From the NCBI GenBank assembly GCA_037178975.1, contig JASJZH010000001.1:5068501-5132500 (forward strand): a stretch of DNA of 64,000 nt, given 5' to 3'. The first letter of the stretch is position 1. Each line of letters begins with the position of its first letter. Both the position numbers and the translations under genes were made by a program. The notes under the pieces were generated by a model. The model saw only the letters and a program-made list of their open reading frames with translations, searched no databases and was not told the DNA's origin. This document shows, in pieces, positions 25,988-37,551 of the stretch. This DNA comes from Oscheius tipulae. Taxonomy: Eukaryota; Nematoda; Chromadorea; Rhabditida; Rhabditidae.

Positions 25988-26537
25988 ATGTCCCGATGCA
26001 TCCCCCTTCTTCTAGTGTTTCTTCCAGCGGTTTGTGAGTTTCCTTTTTGAAATAAAGATTAACTAAGTTTAGTCTCTGCCTGGCATAATATTACGCTAAC
26101 TACTACATACACTTGGTATAATAAATTCTCCACACATACCAATGAATCCTTCTATGTGAGTTCATTCAATGAGGTCCGATGGAAAATTCTTTCAGTTTTC
26201 CTTCTCGAAGTGCGATGCCGTGTACAACCTTACAACACAGGATTTGTCGTACGGAGACTCGCTTCTAGTCAGAGATTCCAGTGGGACTCGACTTTCCTTC
26301 ACGAAACCGGAGAGAGGAACAACTGACATCTTCCGAATGGCTAACTCGCACCCTCCGTACATTTTTGTGGAACTGAGGTCGTTTAATTCCTCGACCATGA
26401 AGGCCTGGCTGACTGTCACTCCGAGAAACTGTACAGGTGCAACAAAAGAAGCAAGTAGTCAAGTCTATTCTTTCGTCACTTCAGTTCTGATCTCTTCGCT
26501 TTTTACTTCTTTGTTAAATGAGTCACCAATGGTTTGA
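25988..26537 (+). CDS. CUB-like secreted protein (copy 2)
   Basis: Exon 1 encodes MSRCIPLLLVFLPAVF (signal peptide) with a GTGAGT donor in phase 1, as in copy 1. Exon 2 reads SAWHNITLTTTYTWYNKFS and ends NESFY, aligning with NITVSGTFSYSS...EVYY of copy 1. Exon 3 begins FSFSKCDAVYNLTTQDLSYG, with SLLVRDSSGTRLSF and HPPYIFVELRSF, the same order as copy 1 (LLVEDEMG..., PPYLYVEF). The C-terminus is hydrophobic (YSFVTSVLISSLFTSLL) but lacks the Gly/Thr repeat. It is clearly a paralog that has diverged well. TATAAAG lies at 25927-25933. Confidence 0.72.
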
Positions 26538-26829
26538 AAGTCAAATAAAGTGCATCACGACTGATCGGATATCAAAAAAGCCCAGTCATGGTTATTAGGG
26601 TTTCGAAAATATTTCTTCAAAGAATGTTTGAAAGTGAGAAAAAGAATAGTTTATATCACGCGGGACATGTCGAGAATGACCATTTTTGTCGAGGATAAGA
26701 CTCGGTCCATGCAAACATACACAATAGACTGTACAGATATGAACATGTGACAACAAGAAGAGGGAATAAAGCTCTACTAGATACAAGTCTGAGGCAAGAG
26801 GCATCTGATTGGAAAAAGGTGCGGATGAT

Positions 26830-29079
26830 TTACGAGAGGATGCCACGAGCGCGGAGATCTTTGCCACTTGAGGACTCGATGTATTTCCTGTAATTCGATA
26901 GTTCAAAAGAGCTCTTCAGATCGCAACAAACCTCCTGTACTTGGCTATCATTTCCCGTCGTTTTCTCGCAAATTCTCTATTTGGATGATCGTCATCATTG
27001 AAACTGAAATCTGTCGAAGAAGTGGCTGTTTCTTCCTCAACAACTGCCTGGAGTGATTCATCGATTCCTTGCCAAGATTCGTCGTCACTCTGAACCCTCT
27101 TTGTTTGCGAATAGACTGTCTCCAAACCTCTTCTTCTTGAATTCCAACAAAGCCGACCCTTCCCTCCAAAATATTTTCTATTGTGGCCTGGGTTGAACCG
27201 CTGATTCGCAGATCCTCGATGATGACATCGGCTGCGAGTTGCGGGAACATTTCTCGGACCTATCACAATAGTGTTTTTAGGAAATATCGGAAATATACCT
27301 GCTGAGCCATTCCTTGGAGTTGAGAGTCGTCATGAGGAGCAATGTGTCGCCGAAGAAGAGGACCGAAGACGCCATGTCCTGTAGAAACCTCGATGGCGAA
27401 CTGAGGAAGGCGCAGGAAGCCGAAACTAGAATTTTTATTGTTTTCCGAGACGATATTAAGACTAACCCTCCACCAAAGCGGACTGTAGTCGTGTTGCTGG
27501 CCTGTTGCGGCGGAGGTTGTGGGGCCGAAATGACTCTTCTACAGGTCGGACAGGAAGCATCCTGAGCCAGCCACCACATCAAACACCAGTCGTGGAATTG
27601 ATGAGCACAGGGTAGGCGTCTGGACTGACCAAGATTCTCCCAACAGACTGAACTCCTTGTTTTGAAAGTAGTCCGACAAGTACCTACCGATGCAAAGATC
27701 TCCGTCCTCGGCCTTCTCACACGGGTACGTGTCCAAAATATACTTGAAGATTTGTTGATGTTTCCGGTGACGAGTCAATGTGTTTGTGATGTTTCTAAAG
27801 GAAGACTATCGATTTTCCTATAAAACTCACGTGTAAGACTGTTTTACATGATAGAAGAAGAACATACAAGTTACGTTGAATCCCAGGGGAGAGTACAACA
27901 TCAAATGTACCTGAATCCGACCTTGAATCTGTTGAACAAGGGTCTTACGAAGTTGAAGATCTGAATGAACTCGCAGACCAGTGAAATCCAAAAGTCGAGC
28001 CAGTAGTTGAAGTGTCTCACGGTGTCTGGTTTGGAAGAAAACCGTTCGGAAGCCGAAAGACAACGCAAGAGGCCGTGGAGAGCACGGAGAAGAGAAAGAA
28101 CACTCTGAGCAGGAGGATCACAAAGGTCAGACGATGAACTCACATCAACGAGAAGGAACAGAAAGTGACTGGTCGAGAGAAGATTGTGGTACTTGATGAC
28201 TAGATGGAAAGTGATGTAAGAGATACCGAAGAGAGTGAAACAGAGCCACGACAATCTGCCTCCTGTTACTCCCGAAGCCGGAGCAACGTATTTGAATCGT
28301 TGATACGCAACAGCGTGGAGGATGTTCATGAAACCAGTGAATCCGAACCAGACCAACCAGGTCAAGACCAAATATCCCTGATTCGCAGAGGCCACAGCCG
28401 TGAGAAAGACAGTGCTGAAGAGCAAAAAGGAGAAGAAGGAATGACGGAGATTGGCTTCTTCCTGCAAAAAACTCCACTTCTAAAATGGCCCTTGGCTATT
28501 CGAGGTAGTCGTTTATATAAGAATAGAACTGTTTAAAAGACTTACCGCTCTGGTCAGCTCTCGACAGAAGAAGTGAATGAGGATTTTTGCCATCAAAGCT
28601 AGTTGAGCAAAATATGTGTTCATGGCCACCTAAGACTTTTTGCGATATTTAGAAGGAATCTTACCCAGATAAGTGGATGGTTGCTATAAACGTGGTAACA
28701 GATTTGTACAACAATATTCGAGGAGAACCAGTCGATCGACTCCGGTTCCGTGAACCATATTGTCGAGCTGTTCGCTATTTCGTCTTTTAGTTGAAGTCGG
28801 ACCTGGAATTTTTTCATTTTCCCCGAGCTTGGCATTTTTGAAAGTACAAACTAGGAGAGAGCCAACAGATTTCTTGTCTCTCAGATCTATAATTTCACCG
28901 TCCTTTTCGAGTTCATGAAAACTGATAGAACTTACTTCTGGCTGTGTAGTGAGTGTGTTTATGACATTTCCAGTGGCCATTGTGGCCAGAAGTAGACTTC
29001 CAGCAATATAGGTGTCGAGAGAAGGGAACGGGCTGCGGGAGAGCATACCCACAAACCAATTCCTCCGCTCCCGTTCCAT
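26830..29079 (-). CDS. AMFR/gp78-type ER ubiquitin ligase (RING-H2 and CUE)
   Basis: Starts MERERRNWFVGMLSRSPFPS at 29079 with a first span (YIAGSLLLATMATGNVINT). Several hydrophobic exons follow (EEANLRHSFFSFLLFSTVF, GYLVLTWLVWFGFTGFMNIL, WLCFTLFGISYITFHLVIKY). The RING-H2 exon reads RRLPCAHQFHDWCLMWWLAQ then DASCPTCRRVI, as in gp78. Next is a CUE domain: MFPQLAADVIIEDLRISGST, ATIENILEGRV. The last exon, KYIESSSGKDLRARGILS, ends at 26830. The order multispan-RING-CUE is the gp78/AMFR layout (C. elegans HRDL-1), an E3 ligase of ER-associated degradation. A VIM (p97-binding) motif could match the C-terminal RENLRKRREMIAKYRR region. Exon junctions in the membrane part are approximate. Confidence 0.9.
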
Positions 29080-30451
29080 TATAACAGATCTACAAAGGGG
29101 ATTTCTTCACTGGGAAGTGGAATATTGAAGAGAAAGTAAGAAGATAGACTGAATAGCTCTAGGATTCTATCCGCTCGTTGCTACGGAAACAGAAAAAGAG
29201 CCAGACATTCCGGTCCTAAAGCTTTTTTGGAATAGGAATGAGGTGAGATTGAAAGTCTAGGAATCAAAGGCACACAAATTTACAGAGCTATATAGACATT
29301 TTTACTATCTAAACGGGTGTTGCTAGGACCTTGCACATCCAAAAATGCCCTTTTACGAAATGAGGGCTACAAAAAGGTCCGGACACTCGCTTAATTTGCA
29401 CTCTCAAAGTATGCTCTTGAACCATCGATTTTTGGTCTTCCATGGAAAAAAAGTAAAAAAGAAGGAAAAGCGAAGAATCCTTTTACTTACTAACTGCTTG
29501 AACTTTCCCCGGTCAACCTCAAACGAAGCCACTTGGCGCACTTTCGCGCGGAAAAAAAAGTACTTCCGGTGGTAAATTAGCTGGGAAAATTGAAGTAGAA
29601 GTCTTTTCCATATTTCGAAGCCTAGTTAGGTCAAAAAGACGAGGAAAAGTTGGAAGAAAACATGTCAAAATTGTCGAGATTTGGCCGGCCGTTTGACTGA
29701 TTAGATAAGCCTTTTTTTTCGAATTCGCTACAGCTCGATCACATTGTTTTAGAGCTGTAAAAGGAAAACTTGTTTTGACTATGGCAATAATCCTTGGGAC
29801 GAGAGAACATTACTGCGAAAAACTGCGAGAGTCACAGGAGAGACGTCAAGAGAAAAATAGAGAGAGAGTGGCAGCACGGAGCGGGACAGAAGAAGCACGT
29901 GTTTCGCTCTCACGGCCTCGCCAGGGAGGCCGAATTGATCACGCTGGACGAAAGAGAAATGTTGTTTTCGTCGCCCATGTACTTGCTCTCGAAAAACTTT
30001 CTTTCTTCTGATTAGTAACAAAAGTTATAAAAGTATTTTGAAAAGTATCTAGATTTCTCAACTCGTTTCGAAAGAAAAAGATAAGAAAGTTTTGAGAGAA
30101 AGCGCTATTGTACGCGTGGTTGTTTTCGCAATCCTGTAAGCATATTACATCGGCGTGGAAAGGTATCAAACGGGTTAATTACCTGGAAATTTTTTTCTGA
30201 GAATGATTACAAAGAAGTAGATAATAAAAAGGACTGTTTCCCTGTTGGCTACTCTCCTGCTCTCTCTCTCTCTCTCTCTGATAACGTGTTTGTTGTGTTG
30301 TACAGAGGAGAGTGAGAAGGCAAGGTCACTTTCAAGGCTGTGATCTCTACCCGACATTTTATCCACAAACATCTCGTTTATTTTACTAAGGTCACGATGA
30401 AATGAACCTGGAGGGGTGCTTACAGGTCTCTACAAACTTTTTTTCGGGGAT
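29080..30451. other. gene-poor stretch
   Basis: No exon is supported. ORFs around 29775-30020 on both strands lack domains and splice context. The stretch holds the CT microsatellite at 30261-30279 and several A-rich runs. Confidence 0.4.
30261..30279 (+). repeat. CT dinucleotide microsatellite
   Basis: An uninterrupted run of about nine to ten TC units. It lies in the gene-poor stretch between AMFR and COX5B. Confidence 0.85.
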
Positions 30452-31362
30452 TTAGATGGACTCGGGATCGGCGTCGATGGCCTTGAACCAATGTCCGCAC
30501 TCGCATCTCTTCGGTGTTCCCTTGCGAATTGTCATGAAGTTGACGTGGCCAGAATCCTGCTCGCCTGAAAAGTGTCCTTGACTGAACGTCTCGTGATACC
30601 GACGTGTCTGGATGGATATTTACGTGTATTTTGGTAAGAAAATGCACTGCATTGTTGTTGTTGTACATTATGTCTAGACTGCGGGGAACGTATTTTTGCA
30701 AGAAAATGTTCAAAAACATTCGCAAATCTGTGTAAAATTGATGAACTTAGTAAATAAATATTTTCTTGTATGATTTTGCTGTTCCACTGTAGAATTCCCA
30801 AAACTGAATCGATGTTAGGCTGTTTTCACTCAGATACAGCGAAATTGTGCTCAAAGCTTGTTGGAAACGTAGCCTAGTTGAACAAAATGAGTTTTAGACG
30901 TTTTGCTCGCACTTTACTACTTCTATTTTTGCTTTTTGAGAAATCACCTCCTAGAAATCGAGATTTTTGTTAAAAGAAATAAGAAAAAGTTTGGAAAACG
31001 TACACATGCATCCGATGATTCTGTCGGGGAAGTGAGATGGGACGAGATTGGGCTTCTCCTTGGTCGAGGCTTCGGCGCGATAGTAGACTTTGGGCTCGTA
31101 CCTCTGAAAGTTGGTTTTCAGTTACTGAATACTATTTTTTTCAAAAAGAAAAATAGAATAAAGAGAAACAAACATCGTCTCCGGCCAAACGGGCGAGAAG
31201 CATCTTCTTCTCGCGACCGGTAGCGTGCTCAAGGGGATCTGGGTAGTATCCGTAGTCTTCAGGAGAAGCCTCGCTGGCCAAGGTGCGACGAGCAGCGAAG
31301 ACGGGAAGGGCGGTCCTCTTCGATAGAGCGTTCACGACGCTACGAACGGCCAGCTGCGCCAT
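30452..31362 (-). CDS. cytochrome c oxidase subunit 5B (yeast Cox4 type), mitochondrial
   Basis: Three exons. Exon 1 starts at 31362 with a mitochondrial presequence, MAQLAVRSVVNALSKRTALP, then DYGYYPDPLEHATGREKKML. Exon 2 (about 31000-31110) is RYEPKVYYRAEASTKEKPNL and FPDRIIGC. Exon 3 reads SGHVNFMTIRKGTPKRCECG and HWFKAIDADPESI, ending at 30452. The zinc site of the family (one Cys in DRIIGC and Cys residues in RCECGHW) is present. The protein is a nuclear-encoded, peripheral matrix-side subunit of complex IV. The length (about 130 aa) is normal. The introns are longer than most in the window. Confidence 0.93.
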
Positions 31363-32673
31363 CTGAAAGACAAATTTTACGATTAAAAAAAAGAGCAAAA
31401 TATCTACGGAAAAATGGATACAGAGAGATTTTGTGGAATTTCAACTTTTTGGTGTTTCAAACGTTAGCAGTGGAATGCTGCCAAATTATGGTTTACTTCG
31501 AAAATAAGTTGCCTATGCTGATTTATTGAATATTTTCAAGAATAAGCAAACTTTTGAGCGAATTTCATTCTGAAACTGTCGAAATGAAATAGAAAAGGGA
31601 TTGGGAGGTTACTTCGCCGTATAAACAATTAAGATTGGAAAAAAAAGATCCTGAAATAGACCGTTTTCGATCAGTTTGCCTTGCTGAATGTGACTGTAAC
31701 CAATAAAACAGCTAAAAGAAAGGTAAAGAAGACGAATAATCAAAAAACCGGTCACTTCAGTCACTAAACCGCTTCCAAAGGACTTTTACACAGATCTCGC
31801 ATGAACGATCGTTCTGAAACTTGCTTTTTCGATGCTAGACAGGTTGCTTTTCCCTTTCAAATAAAAAAATAACTCCAATTAACAGAAATAAACTTGGAAA
31901 AGATAAAGAAAAAATTGATTGAATGGCGAGGGTCGTGTACGCCCGAATCTCAAACCCTTGAACAGCAGGCGAATCGTGGCGGGAGTCGTGCCAGAAAAAC
32001 TTTGTTCTGGCGGGAAATGCTAAAATATGGCAGAAGATCAGGATAGGGTGGTTTAGTCAAACACGACGGTAGAAAAGGTGCGTAAAGAACGAAAGATTGT
32101 TGCAAAGAAGGAGCGTGAGCGGAAATTAGTTGTCCTGAAACTTTGCAGACAGTTGGGAAAGAGTCAACGATAGTAGAATAGTGGAACCTGAACAGCAAAA
32201 TATAAAATTTTTGTTGTTTGTCTTTACAACTGCCTTCACAAAGTCCGAATAGCAGATTATGCTCTCCAGAAGAGACAAGAAACCTCGTATCTAAAAAAGA
32301 AAAAACTTTTAAACTCGTTACTTTTATCCTGAAAGATAGTTTATCGAAAGAGAGTTCCGATCTTCCTCTGTTTAACAGTTGGTCTCTCAGCGCTCTTTTC
32401 CCAGGCGCAGAGTGTGAGCACAAGAAACATTGTCTGTCCGCTATCAGCCGGCAGCTTCTTCTCGGTCAATACCCGATTATTAGCAGCCTAGTTCCTTTCA
32501 CCTTTTCACTGATTTCCCCTTGTTTCTGAACAAACCACAGGTCATTGTTTACCTCAACCGCTCGACCCCGCGGCAGCTCCTCCTTTACAACGGAGCCCAG
32601 CAGGCTTGTGATTGAGCCTGGTTCTTCCTAAGCCATTTTTATTATCCTTTTCTGAAATACGTAGCAACTTCAG
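31363..32673. other. gene-poor stretch between COX5B and IDH3
   Basis: A/T-rich in its left half with no supported exon. The minus ORF at 31950-32423 has no recognisable domain. The right end carries the ACTTCAG acceptor directly before the isocitrate dehydrogenase ATG. Confidence 0.4.
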
Positions 32674-34082
32674 ATGATTCTGTCTCGGGCTAGTTGGAGA
32701 GCCGTCAGTGCGTCTGCTTCGGCTATCCGAACACACAAGATTCCCGGAGAGAGGGTAGGCCTCTAACTGAAAAAGAATCGTGTCTTTGAAGGAAGTTCTG
32801 GCCAAGTATGGTGGTCGTTACACGGTCACTGCTCTTCCAGGTGATGGAATCGGACCCGAAATGATTCATCACATCAAGAGAATCTTTGCTGTGGGAAATG
32901 TGGGTCGAGTCATTCTTTCAAACTCATCTTTTACCAGGTACCGGTTGACTTCGAAGATATCCAGCTTAGCTCAAATCTCGAGTCGGGAGACATGGAAGCC
33001 GCTTTAATGGCCATCGAAAGAAACGGAGTTGGACTCAAGGGGAACATCGAGACGAAGCATGACGATCCACAGTTCAAATCTCGAAATGTAGAGCTTCGGT
33101 CTCGTCTAGACCTGTACGCCAACATTCTTCATTGTGTTTCCATTCCAACCGTATACTCTTTTCTGAGTCAAAATTCCAAGCTCTTTAGGTTCCCTCCCGA
33201 CACAAAGACATCGATATTGTTCTGATTCGTGAGAACACAGAAGGAGAGTACTCTGGACTGGAGCACGTGGCAATTCCGGGAGTTGTTGAGAGTATCAAGG
33301 TGAGAATAAATTCTACAGATGAGGCAACATTTTTAGATTGTGACCCGGGAGAAAATTGAACGAATCTCGCGAATGGCCTTTGAATACGCTGTCTTGAATA
33401 AGAGGAAAAAGGTCACAGCTGTTCACAAGGCCAATATCCAGAAACTTGGAGACGGACTCTTTCTCAAGGCTTGTTAGCCACGTTTTTATTGGGATATAAA
33501 AACTTAGGTCGCGAAGGAGCTTCATAAGGCAGAGTATCCAAGCCTCGAGTTCGAGTCCATGATCGTGGATAATGCCTCGATGCAGCTCGTCTCTCGTCCT
33601 CAACAGTTTGATGTGATGCTCATGCCGAATCTCTACGGAAACATCATTTCGAACATTGCTTGTGGTCTTGTCGGAGGACCGGGTCTCGTCTCTGGAATGA
33701 ATATTGGTACCAGCTACGCCGTGTTCGAAACTGTAAGCTGTTGTTCTCTTTCTACAAAGGAGAATTTCATAGGGGACGAGAAACACGGGAACTTCTTTGG
33801 CTGGAAAAGACATCGCCAATCCGACTGCCTTCATCCGCGCCAGTGTCGACTTGTTAAGGTACCCAAGGATCCGTGTTTTCAGATTCCCCAATTACCAGGT
33901 ATCTCGGATGCCACTTTCATGCCAATTTGATCTCCGACGCTCTGTGGAAAGCTCTGGTCACGCAGAAGATCCACACAGCTGATATTGGTGGAGAGGCAGC
34001 TTGCAGTTATTTGGTAGAGGCAACGATCAAAAATATGAAAGAGCTGGCCGAGGAACCGGGAAGACGCATGTCTGTCGGATAA
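32674..34082 (+). CDS. NAD-dependent isocitrate dehydrogenase, beta/gamma-type subunit
   Basis: ATG directly follows ACTTCAG. The N-terminus [20 protein letters not shown] is a mitochondrial presequence. The core reads [20 protein letters not shown], then [57 protein letters not shown] and [20 protein letters not shown]. Next come [39 protein letters not shown] and the C-terminal [11 protein letters not shown]. The sequences [12 protein letters not shown] and [13 protein letters not shown] are typical of the regulatory IDH3 beta/gamma subunits rather than the catalytic alpha subunit. It forms part of the TCA-cycle enzyme that oxidises isocitrate to 2-oxoglutarate. Introns are short and in frame. 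Confidence 0.92.
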
Positions 34083-35314
34083 ATTACGAGTGCTTAAGTA
34101 GATTTCGCTGTGTAATATAAAGTTTTCTTTACTAACTTCTTTTGTCACTTATTCCCTAAAAGTAATAGTCAAGTTTTTTTTTGAGTTCTGACCCTACAAA
34201 GACTAGATTTCCATATGTTTCTCTACTAGTATTCTGTTCCGCACTGCAGACAAAGATATGCAAAAAAGAAAAAGCTACTTAAAAAATGCCTCAAATGAAT
34301 TACCATGCCCACTATGGTCTTTGGGATGCGTCCCCAACCTCTTCGGGAGAGAGGCTCCAGGTGATAACTGTTAATCGAACTTACTCGCTCGAGGTTCCAG
34401 AAAGTTAAATCAATCTGGGAAAATCTGGGACCTTCTGAGACGGGAGAGAGTCTCGTCGTTGATTGAAGAACTGAATATGGATCAGATCCAGTTCGAACTT
34501 CTACTCCAAGTAAATTGTCAAGAACTCTGATCGAGGATATCACAAAATCCATCCAAACCCTGCTCCAGGGCCAAATTTCCGCTGTAATGTCTGTAAGAAG
34601 GGAATTCGAGAAAGGCTCTTGTGTGTCACATCATGAACTGTCATCTTGAAGTCAAGCAGTATTTTTTTTTTTTGCATCATGTGCAAAAAGGGCTACTTCT
34701 CCGAGAGATGTGCTGTCATGAGAATGGCTGCAATGGAGCTTTTGAGCCTCGGACGCCGAAGAAGAAGCCCGAGAAGAAGTATTGATAGACCTTTAATAAT
34801 TTGGGGGCATGAATTCCGCTCATTGCGACCATGGGATTCTCGACTCTCTTCAAAAGACTGCTGAACCACTACGTCATTATCAACAGTCAGGATGGGAGTG
34901 ATAAAAGCCAGGCTGACCACTAGTCAGCCTGGCTTTTATTACTCCCATCCTGACTGTTGATGGCCACCCAACATCGTCAAAGCATCTGGATTCCCGTAAC
35001 TCTTACAATTTCATAAACCCTGTCCAATTCTAGATTCTTGCATGCCTTTGTGTTTGTTTTGGTTATCTAGCTGAGGGTGTATTCGTGCTTATAACTGTCC
35101 AACTTAAAATTGTTCCTTACTTTTTTGCTGTTATTTATTTTGTCGGATCCGTTGGCTAATTTTTTGGACTACAGGGGTTAACGGAAAAAAACTGGCGGTA
35201 TCTTCGGAGATACCTGTTTATCAAGGTCAGTCACACCAATGTATAAATTTTAAGCAATCTTTTTCGGCTCTTACCAGTTGTTATGTACTTCTAACAGGCT
35301 TCTTTACGGTCAGA
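34083..35314. other. mostly non-coding stretch with a long hairpin
   Basis: No complete gene is supported. Short frames near 34570-34790 repeat a C-x2-C-K-K-G pattern (CNVCKKGIRERLLC and CIMCKKGYFSERC) and end in an Arg/Ser-rich stretch, but stops and an A/T run separate them, so they are at best gene debris. The hairpin at 34879-34961 is described separately. Confidence 0.4.
34879..34961. repeat. 38-bp-arm inverted repeat with 7-nt loop
   Basis: The left arm 34879-34916 begins ATCAACAGTCAGGATGGGAG and the right arm 34924-34961 is its reverse complement with one mismatch, around a loop CCACTAG. An RNA copy from either strand would fold into one long, almost perfect stem. It could be an miRNA or siRNA-type hairpin or a tiny foldback element; no gene overlaps it. 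Confidence 0.85.
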
Positions 35315-35638
35315 ATGGTTATAAACAATGCGTTCGAGGCATGGGTGGATGACGTTTTTGCCCGAGCTGCAGTTGCTTGGGGTTTCGTCTCCTTATGTTT
35401 GGGAGGACTCTCCTTTTATCTGATTCTCTTCCGAATCAAGTCACTCAGGATCGAGATCAAAGAGATAATAAGGCATGTTCAGCTACTTGCCATCGAATTT
35501 CGAATCTTTAGAAATCTGTTACTGGATCAGCTAGAGAAAATTGAGGAAAAAACGAATTCAGCTTTTGAGGAAAACATTGGAGCAGAAGAATTTCCGACCA
35601 AGATAGATAGCTTTGATCTGAACATTGGAATCGTGTAG
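35315..35638 (+). CDS. small single-span membrane protein with coiled coil, unrecognised
   Basis: A single open frame of 107 codons begins MVINNAFEAWVDDVFARAAV, carries one membrane span (WGFVSLCLGGLSFYLILF) and then a helical, charged segment (RIEIKEIIRHVQLLAIEFR, LLLDQLEKIEEKTNSAFEE) likely to form a coiled coil. It ends NIGIV. No family is recognised. It lies just upstream of two PPxY four-span genes on the same strand, but shows no PPxY motif. Confidence 0.5.
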   Translation: MVINNAFEAWVDDVFARAAVAWGFVSLCLGGLSFYLILFRIKSLRIEIKEIIRHVQLLAIEFRIFRNLLLDQLEKIEEKTNSAFEENIGAEEFPTKIDSFDLNIGIV

Positions 35639-35725
35639 ATGTTGAAACTCAGATGAAATCATTCACGTCACAGAACTCTTATCTTTATCAGCTCGGTTCC
35701 TGACAAAAACCTGCCGTCTTTGTAA

Positions 35726-36439
35726 ATGAGCGGCGGGAATTCAGAAGATAGTCGTCTTGAAACGGTGGTGGCTCTCTAAACTTTCTAAAGCATTATATTA
35801 ATTCAAAATTATTGGCAGAGTATTATTTATTGCTTGTCTACAGCTTTTGTTTTTCATCTGCTGGTTTTCCCGAGGCGGACATCAGTACTTACTTTTTCCT
35901 GCTTCTTTCACATTAATCGGAATTGGAGCGGTTGGACAAACTGGCTATCTCAGAAATGTCCTCCAATACCTATCCTTTTATGCGACTTACCAGGTATGTT
36001 GCGGTTGTTATATTAAAGACCCGGATATATTTTTCCCTGTCTTTAACCTTCGGAGATAAATAACTTACCAGATGGTCTTCTGTCTGATAGCCTTCCCAAC
36101 AACGACAATAATTCTGGTCAATATTTCTGTCGATGCCTACGAAACGAACAAGGCATACATCTTACATCTAATGACTGTCATCTTTGGATACCTCGGAGCA
36201 ATTCTGTCTTTTACCAATATGGTCTAAACTCACGCTTTGTTCAAAACTGTCTATTTGGAGCAGAGAAGACGGTAAGTTCTATGAATCAAAGCTAACTTTC
36301 AAAAGCATTACAGAACAAGAGTACAACAGACTCAAGGTCCACCCAGCTACATCAGCTTCAACACGAGGGATATGCCTCCTTCCTACACTTCAATCAACCT
36401 CGAAGCAGCCCCACTACCTCCAAAAGAACCCTTATTTTG
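35726..36439 (+). CDS. four-span membrane protein with PPSY tail (family copy A)
   Basis: The likely start is MSGGNSEDSRLET at 35726. Well supported exons follow: 35839-35992 (LLFFICWFSRGGHQYLLFPA), about 36073-36230 (MVFCLIAFPTTTIILVNISV and HLMTVIFGYLGAILSFTNM), an 11-nt exon coding QRRR, and the tail exon starting about 36315. The tail reads GPPSYISFNTRDMPPSYTSI and ends APLPPKEPLF at 36439, so two PPSY motifs are present. The gene lies 90 bp upstream of copy B on the same strand, with the same order of spans and a shared LPPKE in the tail. The N-terminal exon is uncertain. Confidence 0.6.
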
Positions 36440-36528
36440 AATAAAATACATTGGCTCTCTACTTTGTATCTCGGGTCTTATCACACCAGTCATTATCGGT
36501 TCTTCTCCTTCGCCAACTCTCTCACCAA

Positions 36529-37551
36529 ATGGCTTTTTTGGGCGTAGCTTGGAAGACCAGAATACCGGTATGTCGCGTTTTCAAAGTGCCTGACTCCTTG
36601 TTCTGTTCGACTGTCAAGTAGCAAGCAGAGCCGGTGATTTGAGTCTGCACAGTGAGCACGTGAATGTGAGCACGTGTTTCTTCAAAATCTAAGCCATTAT
36701 CAGTGTCTATTGAAAACACAATTGACTTACGAACTGTTTGCAGCTCTTCCTCAAGATTCTTAATGGCGTCCTGCTCATCGCACAGTCTTGTCTCCTCGCT
36801 GCTATTTGTTCTCATTGGTACTTCATCGTCTTCTACATTCTACTCGTCTCCATTTTTGCAATCGTAGGTGAAATGGCTCTCATCAAAAAAGATTTGCGTC
36901 TTCTCTACGGGTACGGCATCTATTTAGTGAGTCCTCTTTTGCGTTCTTTCTAATTTAATCTAGGCAATCTACCTCTGTTGGTCGGCAGGAATGTTTATGG
37001 GAATGATCCTAGGCTTGACGATGGTCGGATCACCGACGAACGACACTGCGAATGGAGGAGAAACGGGTTCCACGACCACCAGTAGTGTCGATACCAACCT
37101 AACAGAAATTCCACTCTCAAGAGTCATTATGGGAATGATCTTGGCTATTGTCACCATTGTTCTGACCTGTGTCAATTTGAGACTACTCTTCATGTTACTA
37201 GCCTTGATGAAAAGACAGAGACGAGGGTCAGTTCTCCTTCTTATTATAATGTTCGAGTTCAGAAGTGAGACGATTGTGCAGTACGTGACTCGTTTACCAG
37301 GAGCACCTCCTCAGTACACAGACAGTGTCCCAAATACTCCGCTACCTAGTTCAACTGTTCCCCCACCGACTATCGACTTTGAGGCAGATGAACTACCACC
37401 AAAAGAGGAACGGAGAGAGTCACTTCCACCAGCTTATTCTCAATCAGATCCACTTCCTCCAGTGGAAACAGAAGGCTACGGAACATTCAACCGGACAGAT
37501 CTCAACCGGACAGACATTCAACCGGACAACAATGAGACGCCAGTTCTATAG
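36529..37551 (+). CDS. four-span membrane protein with PPxY tail (family copy B)
   Basis: Starts MAFLGVAWKTRIP at 36529 and splices to LFLKILNGVLLIAQSCLLAA. Further spans are FIVFYILLVSIFAIVGEM, IYLCWSAGMFMGMILGLTMV and VIMGMILAIVTIVLTCVNLR. An extracellular loop is rich in Thr/Ser/Asn (NDTANGGETGSTTTSSVDTN) and probably N-glycosylated. The long tail holds APPQYTDSVP and LPPAYSQSDP (PPxY motifs), ELPPKEERR, repeated FNRTDLNRTD and the end DNNETPVL at 37551. The tail motifs PPQYT and NETPVL recur in copy C at 15.1-16.8 kb. WW-domain binding is inferred from PPxY; the family itself is not one I can name. Confidence 0.72.

Noticed and set aside
29775-30021. Arg/Glu-rich ORF in the gap before COX5B
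   Set aside because: No splice partners, domain or promoter; overlapping ORFs on both strands suggest composition only.
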